Shown here piece by piece: positions 10,041-18,458 of a stretch of 64,000 nucleotides of DNA. How positions within the stretch are numbered: the stretch's first letter is position 1; each line of letters opens with the position of its first letter. This DNA is from Chitinophaga sp. Its GTDB lineage: Bacteria > Bacteroidota > Bacteroidia > Chitinophagales > Chitinophagaceae. The position numbers and the translations under genes were made by a program. Location: positions 42,854 through 106,853 of the forward strand of contig NZ_JAGHZS010000014.1 of NCBI RefSeq assembly GCF_017745275.1. Reading direction: 5' to 3'. A model generated the notes under the pieces. It worked only from the letters and a program-made list of their open reading frames with translations. It did no database searches and was not told the origin of the DNA.

Positions 10041-10047
10041 GTTTGGC

Positions 10048-10085
10048 AGGTGCTGATCTTTTTTTGAAGCAAAGGATCGGCACCT
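10048..10085 (+). terminator. Hairpin after hydroxylase gene
   Basis: An 11-nt stem with one mismatch (AGGTGCTGATC / GATCGGCACCT) encloses a T-rich loop directly behind the hydroxylase stop codon. The roughly 190 bases from here to 10,275 hold no convincing gene, only a short A/T-rich leader. Confidence 0.55.
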
Positions 10086-10274
10086 CTTGTTATATATCTC
10101 CCCCAAATATCCTCCCTCTTCCGCCCCTGAAATAATCTTCCTGAAGTATTTTTCAATTATATTTATTTTCAGGGAGATGGGTACGCCATGGCTACTCGTT
10201 TTCCTCATGCTGGCTGCCCTTGCTTTCATTGTTAACAGTATGGCTTTTATTTATCACCTTGTTCATTATACGAT

Positions 10275-10760
10275 ATGTTATACAAACAACTTTCCCTGCT
10301 GGCAGTTGCCCTGCTGCTTTCCGCTCTCGTCCGGGCACAATCCATCTCTGTAGAAGGAGAAGTAAATACCCCGCTAAAACTCAGTAGCAGCGATATTGCC
10401 GCGATGCAACAAATAACCGTCACCGCTACCGACAAAGATGGAAAAGCACACCGGTATACCGGCGTGCCGCTGTATCATATCCTGCAACAGGCAGGTGTTA
10501 CCCTGGGGGCACAACTGAGAGGAGCTAACATGACAAAGTACCTGCTGGTAAAATCAGCCGATGGATATAAAGTAATATTTGCACTGCCGGAGCTGGACAG
10601 CATCTTTACTGACCGGCAAATCCTGTTAGCCAACCAGGTAGACGGACAGCCGCTGCCGGCGGAAAAAGGTCCTTTTCGTATAGTGGTCCCCGGAGAAAAG
10701 AAACCCGCCCGCTGGATCTGGGGAGTAACGGCCATGATTATACGATCGGCCAAAGATTAA
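10275..10760 (+). CDS. Exported molybdopterin-binding-domain protein (sulfite oxidase fold), no catalytic Cys
   Basis: 161 residues with a cleavable signal peptide ending at VRAQ. The mature part looks like the oxidoreductase molybdopterin-binding domain in its short stand-alone form: SISVEGEVNTPLKLS at the start, then YTGVPLYHILQQAGV and the C-terminal GPFRIVVPGEKKPARWIWGV. In true sulfite oxidases and YedY a Cys binds molybdenum. This protein has no Cys at all, so it may bind a ligand or a pterin without being a redox enzyme. It is a single gene, separated by about 100 bp from the following operon. The fold assignment is good and the function is unknown. Confidence 0.78.
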   Translation: MLYKQLSLLAVALLLSALVRAQSISVEGEVNTPLKLSSSDIAAMQQITVTATDKDGKAHRYTGVPLYHILQQAGVTLGAQLRGANMTKYLLVKSADGYKVIFALPELDSIFTDRQILLANQVDGQPLPAEKGPFRIVVPGEKKPARWIWGVTAMIIRSAKD

Positions 10761-10861
10761 CACGAAACAGGGCTGCTTCTTATCATTGTTCTTCAAAATA
10801 CTTACTATAAAAATATTTTATTTTATGTTATATTAGGGTGCACACCATCAAGATCTTTCTA

Positions 10862-12178
10862 ATGACACAAAACAAGGGCTTAAAGAAAACATTGACTCCC
10901 TTTATGCTGTGGGGGCTTGGAGTAGGATACGTTATTTCAGGTATGTACTTCGGTTGGAATCTTGGACTTGAAAAAGGAGGCACTGGCGGAATGGCCGTTG
11001 CCACACTTGTGATCATGGTTATGTACGTTACCTTTAGCTTTAGTTATGCAGAACTGGCATGTGCCATACCCAAAGCCGGCGGCGTATTTGACTACGCCAA
11101 CAAGGCCATGGGCAAAGATATCGGCTTCATTGCAGGTATTGCCCAGGTGGTAGAATTTATCCTGGCACCTCCTGCCATTGCATTTGCCATTGGCGCCTAC
11201 TTCAACGCATTTTTCCCCCAGGTTCCCATCTTAACAAGCGCTATTGCCATCTATTTTGTGTTTACCGCCCTGAATGTGTATGGTGTAAAAGCCGCGGCTT
11301 CGTTTGAAGTGGTGGTCACCATCCTGGCAGTAGGCGAACTGTTGTTATTTTCCGGCATATCACTACCCAAATTCCAAACAGCGAATCTTACGCATAATGC
11401 TTTGCCAAATGGCTGGAGCGGCGCCTTTGCAGCAATTCCTTTTGCTATCTGGTTCTTCCTGGGCATTGAAGGCATCGCCAACGTTGCCGAAGAAACGAAA
11501 AATCCCCAACGGGATATCAGTAAAGGATTTGGATGGGCCATTCTTACACTGGCGATTTTATGTATACTCGTTTTTGTGGCCGCTACCGGTATTGCCGGCT
11601 GGGAAGCCATCGTTTATAAAAACGGCGTCAGCGGAGATACTTCCGACTCTCCCCTGCCATTAGCGCTCGCCAAAATTACCGGCAACGATCACCTGATGTA
11701 TCACCTGCTGATCACTGTGGGTTTGTTCGGGCTCGTCGCCTCGTTTCACGGCCTCATTCTCGCCGCCGGACGCTCTACCTTCGAAATGGGTCGTGTGCAT
11801 AATTTGCCCGCTATGCTGGGCAAAATATCGCCCCGTTTTCATACCCCCGCCAATGCGCTCATCGGTAATATGGTGATCGGTATCCTGGCACTCCTCTCCG
11901 GTAAAACAGCCGAAATTATTATCGTGTCTGTTTTCGGGGCACTCACACTTTATATCATCTCCATGGTGTCTATTATCATTTTAAGAAAACGGGAACCGGA
12001 TTTACCTCGTCCGTTCAAAGTGGCCTTCTATCCGGCCTTCCCGCTGATTTCACTGGTCATCGCCACCGTCTCTATTATCGCCATGTTCTTCTTCAATCCC
12101 TTACTGGGAGGCATTTATTTCTCCATTTTAATCATTGCTTTTTTGTTGTATAAAATATTTAAACCTGCGCATACATGA
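10862..12178 (+). CDS. APC-family amino acid/amine permease, ethanolamine permease-like
   Basis: Inner-membrane secondary transporter with about 12 hydrophobic segments, 438 residues from ATG 10862. A GTG at 10838 would add eight residues of poor fit. The N-terminus (TPFMLWGLGVGYVISGMYFGWNLGL) and the segment FFLGIEGIANVAEETKNPQRDI match the ethanolamine-permease branch of the APC superfamily. It overlaps the next gene by 4 bp (ATGA), so the two are translationally coupled. The gene that follows is a glutamine synthetase homologue, which supports uptake of an amine such as ethanolamine. Other small amines remain possible. Confidence 0.85.
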   Translation: MTQNKGLKKTLTPFMLWGLGVGYVISGMYFGWNLGLEKGGTGGMAVATLVIMVMYVTFSFSYAELACAIPKAGGVFDYANKAMGKDIGFIAGIAQVVEFILAPPAIAFAIGAYFNAFFPQVPILTSAIAIYFVFTALNVYGVKAAASFEVVVTILAVGELLLFSGISLPKFQTANLTHNALPNGWSGAFAAIPFAIWFFLGIEGIANVAEETKNPQRDISKGFGWAILTLAILCILVFVAATGIAGWEAIVYKNGVSGDTSDSPLPLALAKITGNDHLMYHLLITVGLFGLVASFHGLILAAGRSTFEMGRVHNLPAMLGKISPRFHTPANALIGNMVIGILALLSGKTAEIIIVSVFGALTLYIISMVSIIILRKREPDLPRPFKVAFYPAFPLISLVIATVSIIAMFFFNPLLGGIYFSILIIAFLLYKIFKPAHT

Positions 12179-13533
12179 CTACATCAGACATATTAGCCTA
12201 CGTAAAGCAGCACCCTTCCGGGAAAGTGAAGATAGCCGTTACCGATATCGACGGGGTATTGAGAGGGAAATATATTGCTGCTGAAAAATTCGCTTCCGTA
12301 GTGGAAAGCAGACTGGGATTCTGCGACGTGACCTTTGGCTGGGATATGAGCGATGTGGTATACGACAATGTCAAATATACCGGCTGGCACACCGGCTATC
12401 CCGATGCGCCGGTAAAAATAGATCTCAGCACCTTCCGGAAAATTCCCTGGGAAAATGATGTCCCTTTTTTTCTCGGCGACTTTGTCATGGAAAACAATAC
12501 AGCCGCTTATACCTGTCCCCGGCAACTGCTGCGTAAAATATCGGCCGATGCCACGCAAAACGGTTTTATTCCCTACTTCTCCCAGGAATTTGAATGGTTC
12601 AACTTTGCAGAAACACCGGATACCGCCCACCAGAAACAGTTCCGGGAGCTCACACCCATGACACCCGGCATGTTCGGTTACTCCATTTTACGCAGTGCGC
12701 TGAAAAATGAGTACATGAGTAGCTTGTTTGAACAACTGGTAAAATTTGATATTCCGGTAGAAGGATTACATACGGAAACCGGTCCCGGCGTATATGAGGC
12801 AGCCATCAGGTACGCCAATATATTACCTGCCGCTGACCAGGCCGTATTATTCAAAACAGCCGTCAAGGAAATTGCCTATAAACATGGTATACTGGCCACT
12901 TTCATGGCTAAAATAAATGAAAACCTTCCCGGGTGCAGCGGTCACGTACACCAGAGTTTATGGGATGCCGATAATAAACACAACTTATTTTACGACGAGA
13001 AAGATCCGCACAAAATGAGTGCGTTGATGAAAAGCTATATAGCGGGACAACTACACTGCTTACCGCAGATACTCCCCATGATAGCCCCCACCATCAACAG
13101 CTACAAACGATTGGTAGAAGGGGCCTGGGCACCCACTACCCTCACCTGGGGCATCGATAACAGAACCGTGGCCCTGCGGGCATTGCCCGGCAATCCAAAA
13201 GCCACACGCCTGGAAACCAGGGTAGTAGGATCAGATACCAATCCCTACCTCGCATTAGCCGCCTGCCTCGCAGCAGGACTATATGGCGTGAAAAATAAAT
13301 TGTCCCTGGAGAAAGAAGCTACCATCGGCAATGGGTACAAAGACACCAGTAATGGTGTATTACCTCAGAACCTTCACATGGCCACACAGCAAATGAAAGG
13401 ATCTGCCCTGGCGAAAGAATTATTTGGCGCTGATTTCGTAGAACATTTTACCTTAACAAGAGAATGGGAATGGAAACAATACGCTAAAGCAGTCACCGAC
13501 TGGGAACTTAAAAGATATTTCGAAATCATCTAA
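12175..13533 (+). CDS. Glutamine synthetase-family enzyme, probable gamma-glutamyl-amine (ethanolamide) synthetase
   Basis: 452 residues of the glutamine synthetase fold: an N-terminal beta-grasp part, then the catalytic barrel with GCSGHVHQSLW (metal and ATP site) and NRTVALRAL near the Arg binding site. The length and divergent N-terminus place it with GlnA-like gamma-glutamyl polyamine or ethanolamine synthetases rather than housekeeping GS. Its setting between an amine permease and redox/hydrolase genes argues strongly for ligating glutamate to an amine using ATP. It overlaps the permease gene by 4 bp and is 10 bp from the next gene. The exact amine is inferred. Confidence 0.88.
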   Translation: MTTSDILAYVKQHPSGKVKIAVTDIDGVLRGKYIAAEKFASVVESRLGFCDVTFGWDMSDVVYDNVKYTGWHTGYPDAPVKIDLSTFRKIPWENDVPFFLGDFVMENNTAAYTCPRQLLRKISADATQNGFIPYFSQEFEWFNFAETPDTAHQKQFRELTPMTPGMFGYSILRSALKNEYMSSLFEQLVKFDIPVEGLHTETGPGVYEAAIRYANILPAADQAVLFKTAVKEIAYKHGILATFMAKINENLPGCSGHVHQSLWDADNKHNLFYDEKDPHKMSALMKSYIAGQLHCLPQILPMIAPTINSYKRLVEGAWAPTTLTWGIDNRTVALRALPGNPKATRLETRVVGSDTNPYLALAACLAAGLYGVKNKLSLEKEATIGNGYKDTSNGVLPQNLHMATQQMKGSALAKELFGADFVEHFTLTREWEWKQYAKAVTDWELKRYFEII

Positions 13534-13543
13534 GCAACAGCAT

Positions 13544-14680
13544 ATGGCATTTCAGTACAACTTTCCAACTACCATCCGTTTCGGTGCAGACGTCATCAAA
13601 GAATTACCTGCATACCTGCAGAAAAACGGCCTTAAACGCCCCCTGATTGTTACAGATCCCACCGTGGCCAGTCTCTCCTTTTTTAAAGGCATTGTGGCTG
13701 ACCTGCACGCCCATCAGTTGTCGGTGGAAGTATTCAGCGATATCCACAAAAACCCGGTAAAAAGTGATGTATATAAAGGTACTGAGCAATGGGATGCCAC
13801 GCAGCGCGACTGCATCATCGGCATCGGCGGAGGCGCCGCTATAGACGTAGCGCGGGCCATTGTACTACGCATCCACCACCGGGAAGACCTCTTTAAATAC
13901 GACGACCTCATTGGCGGCGATATCTACGTTACCAACGACGTTCCTCATTTCATTACGGTGCCTACCACCGCCGGCACCGGCAGCGAAGTAGGCAGGAGTG
14001 CTATCATTGCCGACGACGACACCCATCAGAAAAAAATATTATTCTCGCCTAAACTCATGGCGAAAATTGTATTCGCAGACCCCATGCTCACCATGGATTT
14101 GCCTCCCTTTATCACCGCTGCCACCGGCATGGATGCGCTCACCCATAACATGGAAGCATTCCTGGCTAAGAATCCACATCCCCTGTGCGATGGCATTGCC
14201 TTAGAAGGTATCTATCTCATTAATAAATCATTGGTAAAAGCTACTCATCAACCTGACCTGGAAAGCAGGAGTAATATGCTCATGGCTTCTATGATGGGCG
14301 CCATCGCTTTTCAGAAAGGTCTCGGCGTGGTGCATTCCCTGGCGCATCCGCTGTCGTCTTTACTGGATACTCATCACGGGCTCGCCAATGCAGTAAATAT
14401 TCCCTATGGCATGCAATTCAACATCGCCGGCTTTGAAGATAAATTCCGCCGCATCGCCAGAACCCTGGAACTGAAAGAAGAAACCGGTGAGGCAGTAGTG
14501 CAATATCTCTTTGATCTCAACAGCCAGGTGAACATTCCGCATCACCTGCGGGAAATAGGCGTAAAAGAGTCACATATAGAGACCCTCGCAGATCTGGCAT
14601 TGGCCGACTTCGCACATCCCAACAATCCTAAACCGGTGAGTCGGGAAGACTTCAAACAATTATACTTAAACGCGTTGTAG
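13544..14680 (+). CDS. Iron-containing alcohol dehydrogenase
   Basis: 378-residue cytosolic NAD(P)-dependent alcohol dehydrogenase of the group III metal type. The nucleotide-binding segment is IGIGGGAAIDVARAI. Metal ligands appear in DALTHNMEAF, VHSLAHPLSS and DTHHGLANAV. In this operon the likely job is to oxidise the hydroxyl end of gamma-glutamylethanolamide to the aldehyde. It starts 10 bp after the synthetase and ends 2 bp before the hydrolase gene. General 1,2-diol or alcohol oxidation is the alternative. Confidence 0.92.
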   Translation: MAFQYNFPTTIRFGADVIKELPAYLQKNGLKRPLIVTDPTVASLSFFKGIVADLHAHQLSVEVFSDIHKNPVKSDVYKGTEQWDATQRDCIIGIGGGAAIDVARAIVLRIHHREDLFKYDDLIGGDIYVTNDVPHFITVPTTAGTGSEVGRSAIIADDDTHQKKILFSPKLMAKIVFADPMLTMDLPPFITAATGMDALTHNMEAFLAKNPHPLCDGIALEGIYLINKSLVKATHQPDLESRSNMLMASMMGAIAFQKGLGVVHSLAHPLSSLLDTHHGLANAVNIPYGMQFNIAGFEDKFRRIARTLELKEETGEAVVQYLFDLNSQVNIPHHLREIGVKESHIETLADLALADFAHPNNPKPVSREDFKQLYLNAL

Positions 14681-14682
14681 CT

Positions 14683-15387
14683 ATGAAGAAAAAAATAGGG
14701 ATCAGTTTAACGGAAGCCAGCGCCCCTAACTATCAACATTGGTTCACGCCTGCAGAACTGGGTGAGGACCTGGAACTGGTGATCCTTTCCTATATTGATG
14801 ATAACGTGGAGGACATCCCCCGCTGCGATGGTTTTGTATTAACGGGTGGTGTGGATGTATTACCATCCTATTATGGCGGCAGTACTCCTTATCCACATCA
14901 GCCGTCACACTTTTCACCGGAAAGGGATGCGTTTGAAAAAAAGATCTATGAATACTCGCAGCAGCAGCACATCCCCGTGCTCGGCATCTGCAGAGGATTA
15001 CAATATATCAATATCCTGGAAGGCGGAAAAGTATATGAAGACATCGGCGAAGCTGCCAACAACATTCATAAAAAAGATACAGCAGATAAAATACACGACG
15101 TCACCATCCGCGAAAACACGCTGCTACACAGCATCACCGGCGTCACCAGCGGACAGGTAAACAGTGCCCATCACCAGGCCATTCATCCTGGTCACCTGGG
15201 TCGCAACCTGATGATCAGCGCTACTTCGACAGATAATATCATTGAAGGCATCGAGTTTGAAGACAAAACCGACAAAGCTTTTATGCTTTGTGTACAATGG
15301 CATCCGGAAAGAATGCCCAACAAAGAAACGAACCCGCTTTCGCAGAAAATAAAAGCACAATTTATTCAAGCAGTAAGAAACCATTAA
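14683..15387 (+). CDS. Gamma-glutamyl-amide hydrolase, class I glutamine amidotransferase-like (peptidase C26)
   Basis: 234 residues with the PuuD-type fold. The nucleophile elbow is LGICRGLQYINI (Cys), and the catalytic His-Glu pair lies in WHPERM near the end. The GGVDVLPSYYGG segment is typical of gamma-glutamyl-GABA hydrolases. It should release glutamate from a gamma-glutamylated acid; in this operon that would be gamma-glutamylglycine, giving glycine. It sits 2 bp from both neighbours, so co-expression is near certain. Substrate assignment rests on context. Confidence 0.9.
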   Translation: MKKKIGISLTEASAPNYQHWFTPAELGEDLELVILSYIDDNVEDIPRCDGFVLTGGVDVLPSYYGGSTPYPHQPSHFSPERDAFEKKIYEYSQQQHIPVLGICRGLQYINILEGGKVYEDIGEAANNIHKKDTADKIHDVTIRENTLLHSITGVTSGQVNSAHHQAIHPGHLGRNLMISATSTDNIIEGIEFEDKTDKAFMLCVQWHPERMPNKETNPLSQKIKAQFIQAVRNH

Positions 15388-15389
15388 CC

Positions 15390-16754
15390 ATGAAAATTAT
15401 TAATCCGGCTACAGGAGTTACCATTAAAACCCTGCGTGACGACTCCGATATTTCTCTGATGGAAAAATTCAAGCTGCTACGGGTGGGACAACGTCAATGG
15501 ATAAAAATACCTTTACCCGAGCGCGTAAAGATCATCGGCAAATTCAATGAGCTACTGGAAAAAAATATTGAAAAGCTGGCCGCCGTACTCACCTCTGAAA
15601 CAGGCAAACCCCTGCAGCAGTCGCGCAACGAAATCAATGGTGCCAGGGCCCGTGTACAGTGGATGGTCGACAATGCGGAAAAATACCTGGCAGACGAATG
15701 GGTAACGAATACGGATACACTAAAAGAAAAAATAACGTACGAACCGCTCGGTGTCATCTGTAATATTTCTGCCTGGAACTACCCTTACCTGGTTGGTGTC
15801 AACGTTTTTATTCCTGCATTGCTGGCCGGCAACGGCGTACTGTATAAACCGTCTGAATACGCCATCCTCACGGCGTTACAAATAGAAACACTGCTGGTAA
15901 GAGCAGGTGTAGATCCAAATGCTTTTAAAGTAGGTATCGGCGGAAAGTACGCCGGAGAAGCACTGCTGAATATCCCCTTTGATGGCTACTTCTTTACCGG
16001 TTCCTATAAAACCGGGCAATTCATTTACGAAAAAGTAGCAAAGAAAATGGTGCCCTGCCAGATGGAACTGGGTGGCAAAGACCCGCTCTACGTTACCGAT
16101 GATATCACCGACATCGCCGCAGTAGCTGCAGGTACCGCCGACGGCGCATTTTATAACAACGGACAAAGCTGCTGCGCCGTAGAACGGATATACGTACACG
16201 AAAAAGTATACGATGAATACGTCACCGAATTTGTAAAAGCCGTGCGTTCCTGGAAACTCGGGCTTCCTACTGATGAAGGCGTATATTTTGGCGCCTTAAC
16301 CCGGCCGGAACAACTGGAAGTACTGGAAGGACAGGTAAAAGACGCCCTGATCAGGGGCGCTACCCTTTTACTGGGAGGGAAACGCATTGAGCATGATGGC
16401 AATTTCTTTGAGCCAACCGTTCTCACGCATGTACACAACAAAATGAAAGTGATGCAGGAAGAAAGCTTTGGGCCCATTATCGGTATCATGAAGGTACAGT
16501 CAGATGAAGACGCCATACACCTCATGAATGAAACAGAATATGGCCTCACTGCATCTGTATATTCCAACAGCCAGGCAAGAGCAGAAGAAATTCTTTCACA
16601 GGTGAATAGTGGCACCGGCTACTGGAACTGCTGCGATCGCGTTACCGCCGGATTACCCTGGGCTGGCAGAAAACATTCTGGTTTTGGTGCAACATTGTCG
16701 CATCAGGGCATGCGTGCGTTTACGAAAACAAAATCATGGCAAATGAAGCCGTAG
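15390..16754 (+). CDS. Aldehyde dehydrogenase
   Basis: 454 residues from ATG 15390. The frame is open upstream inside the hydrolase gene but that part is not family-like. The catalytic Cys lies in NNGQSCCAVERIYV and the general-base Glu in QMELGGKDPLYV, and the NAD-binding FTGSYKTGQFIYEKVA is present. It converts an aldehyde to the acid with NAD(P)+. As the last gene of the operon it would act after the alcohol dehydrogenase, on gamma-glutamyl aminoacetaldehyde in the proposed pathway. The gene order places it after the hydrolase, though it would act before it. Confidence 0.93.
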   Translation: MKIINPATGVTIKTLRDDSDISLMEKFKLLRVGQRQWIKIPLPERVKIIGKFNELLEKNIEKLAAVLTSETGKPLQQSRNEINGARARVQWMVDNAEKYLADEWVTNTDTLKEKITYEPLGVICNISAWNYPYLVGVNVFIPALLAGNGVLYKPSEYAILTALQIETLLVRAGVDPNAFKVGIGGKYAGEALLNIPFDGYFFTGSYKTGQFIYEKVAKKMVPCQMELGGKDPLYVTDDITDIAAVAAGTADGAFYNNGQSCCAVERIYVHEKVYDEYVTEFVKAVRSWKLGLPTDEGVYFGALTRPEQLEVLEGQVKDALIRGATLLLGGKRIEHDGNFFEPTVLTHVHNKMKVMQEESFGPIIGIMKVQSDEDAIHLMNETEYGLTASVYSNSQARAEEILSQVNSGTGYWNCCDRVTAGLPWAGRKHSGFGATLSHQGMRAFTKTKSWQMKP

Positions 16755-16756
16755 CA

Positions 16757-16883
16757 TAAGGCATAAAGCTGAAAGCATAAAGCAAAAAGCTATTACAGCG
16801 AATGATCTTTGCGATTAATTATATACGCTTAGATCATTCGCTGTAATAGCTTTTTGCTTTATGCTTTTTGCTTTATGCTCCTT
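16757..16883. repeat. Long inverted repeat after aldehyde dehydrogenase
   Basis: The core arms 16774-16808 and 16831-16865 are perfectly complementary over 35 nt with a 22-nt loop, and the arms extend with a few mismatches to about 16757 and 16883. Each arm repeats a GCATAAAGC-like unit. It probably ends the operon. Its right arm also provides the TTTTTG -33 element of the promoter for the cobalamin riboswitch transcript. Confidence 0.85.
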
Positions 16884-16897
16884 TTCCCGTACGTTTG
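16868..16897 (+). promoter_or_regulatory. Bacteroidota-type promoter for the B12 riboswitch transcript
   Basis: TTG at 16868-16870, exactly 19 bases, then TACGTTTG at 16890-16897. This matches the Bacteroidota primary promoter consensus TTG-N19-TAnnTTTG. Transcription would begin a few bases downstream, just before the riboswitch. Confidence 0.75.
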
Positions 16898-16910
16898 CAT
16901 CCACAATTGG

Positions 16911-17090
16911 TTCCCGCCTTTGGCGGGATTAAAAGGGAATCCGGTGAAATACCGGAGCTATCCCCGTAGCTGTGATCCTGCATTCATTTTAGAATGAATC
17001 GTTTTTCCGGATACTCCATACCACTGTCTGTCTTACCACAGATGGGAAGGTTGCCGGAAAAGCAGGAGAGCCAGAAGACCTGCCAGCTGT
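16911..17090 (+). ncRNA. Cobalamin (adenosylcobalamin-type) riboswitch
   Basis: The conserved core is clear: AAAAGGGAATCCGGTG followed by GCTATCCCCGTAGCTGTGA, and at 17070-17084 the B12 box GCCAGAAGACCTGCC. Class I cobalamin riboswitches bind the vitamin and lower expression of downstream uptake genes. The rest of the leader (17091-17285) includes GCGCTTTCGGGTGAAAGGC-type hairpin sequence that could form the regulatory expression platform, and ends at the lipoprotein start codon. Only one gene follows before a terminator. Confidence 0.95.
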
Positions 17091-17285
17091 GAACAATCAT
17101 TCAGCGCTTTCGGGTGAAAGGCCAGGGATGTAAGCCTAACGGCATATATTCTATTGAGTAAAGTATTATTTACCCCAGGGCGCCTTATGCGGATGTACTA
17201 ACATCGGCCTTCTTGATTTGTTGTTTTTTTCCGGACCAACCATCCGGACAGGGAAAGGTATGTCATCAATCCAAACAATTATTAT

Positions 17286-18416
17286 ATGAAAAAACAGTTA
17301 TTGTCCTTTTTCTTTGTAGCATTTACCCTATTCATCGCTTCCTGTAAAAAAGAAGATGCGCTCACCTCTTCCTCCTTACAAAAGCTGAACGCCAACACTA
17401 AAACCGGTGTTACCGCTTCATTGATCACCGGTAAATATGCCAATGGTTTCTTTATTGCCAACGAAGGCTGGTTTGGTCATGGCACCGGCGACCTTCATTT
17501 TTATTCGTATAGTGGTGATAGTTTGGTACAGAATGTATACCAGCTGGAAAATCCAACCGGTGCCTTAGGTGGCTCTTCCAACACCCTGCAATTTGCTACA
17601 TTCTTCAATGATAAACTGTACATCGTAGTGAAAGCAGGTGGCCCGCTGGTAGTCACCGATGGCGGCAGCATGGTGGAAACCGGCCGTATCAGCACCCTGC
17701 CAGGCAACGACGGACATGCCTTCCTGGGCGTAGACGCTACACACGGCTTGTTAAGCACCGGCGACGGCGTATATCCGATTACGTTACCTTCCCTGGCAGT
17801 GGGTACTAAAATCAGTGGTGTATCCGGCTATACCGGTGATATGCTGAAACTTGGCAGCTACATCTTTGTATTATCTCAAACAGATGGTATTGTAGCGTTG
17901 AACAGCAGCACTTATGCGGTGGTAAAAAAATTCGGTGCGGCTAACCTTGGCTTTGCTGCTGGTAAAGACGGCGCAGTATATGCTACCACGGCTGATTCCC
18001 TGGTGCGTATTGATCCTGCTACACTCACCCGTACAGCGGTAAAACTGGGCTTCACCGTTCCTTCTCCATGGGGCGCATGGCGTCATGCAGGTATCAGTGC
18101 TTCCACCCAGGAAAATGCTATTTACATCGTGCGTAACAACAACTTTGCCGGCGGTACCCAACTATATCGTTATGTAATTGGTAATGCTGCGTCGTTAACC
18201 ACGCCATTTATCACCCTTCCTACTGGTCAATATTTCTACGGCGCAGGCGCTGCTTACAACAAAGAAACAAATGAACTGGTGGCAACTACTATCAACGGAT
18301 CAATGACTGGTAGCGTCAACCGTGTGTTGATTTATGACGCCACCACTACTACCCTGAAAAAAACATTGACTTATAACGGCTGGTATTTCCCCGCTATGCC
18401 AGTGTTTCATGAATAA
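17286..18416 (+). CDS. Riboswitch-controlled beta-propeller lipoprotein, BtuG-like (DUF5074/YncE type)
   Basis: 376 residues with a lipoprotein signal (lipobox IASC, Cys20, then KKED). The body is built of repeating beta-sheet blades with the pattern of YncE/DUF5074 surface proteins (NGFFIANEGWFGHGTGDL near the start). Proteins of this type, named BtuG in gut Bacteroides, bind vitamin B12 at the cell surface with very high affinity and hand it to the BtuB receptor. The cobalamin riboswitch upstream strongly supports this role. No btuB gene lies within the window, so the receptor must be elsewhere. A terminator follows, so the gene is transcribed alone. Confidence 0.85.
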   Translation: MKKQLLSFFFVAFTLFIASCKKEDALTSSSLQKLNANTKTGVTASLITGKYANGFFIANEGWFGHGTGDLHFYSYSGDSLVQNVYQLENPTGALGGSSNTLQFATFFNDKLYIVVKAGGPLVVTDGGSMVETGRISTLPGNDGHAFLGVDATHGLLSTGDGVYPITLPSLAVGTKISGVSGYTGDMLKLGSYIFVLSQTDGIVALNSSTYAVVKKFGAANLGFAAGKDGAVYATTADSLVRIDPATLTRTAVKLGFTVPSPWGAWRHAGISASTQENAIYIVRNNNFAGGTQLYRYVIGNAASLTTPFITLPTGQYFYGAGAAYNKETNELVATTINGSMTGSVNRVLIYDATTTTLKKTLTYNGWYFPAMPVFHE

Positions 18417-18427
18417 ACATAATATAC

Positions 18428-18455
18428 AAAAGGCTGACGAAATCGTCAGCCTTTT
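18428..18455. terminator. Bidirectional terminator
   Basis: Perfect 13-bp stem AAAAGGCTGACGA / TCGTCAGCCTTTT with a 2-base loop, between the convergent BtuG-like and galT genes. The T/A runs at both feet allow it to serve both strands. Confidence 0.85.
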
Positions 18456-18458
18456 GTG

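Noticed and set aside
10087..10353. 88-codon hydrophobic frame upstream of the molybdopterin-domain gene
   Set aside because: It overlaps that gene's signal peptide in another frame and starts in a non-coding leader; no family resemblance.
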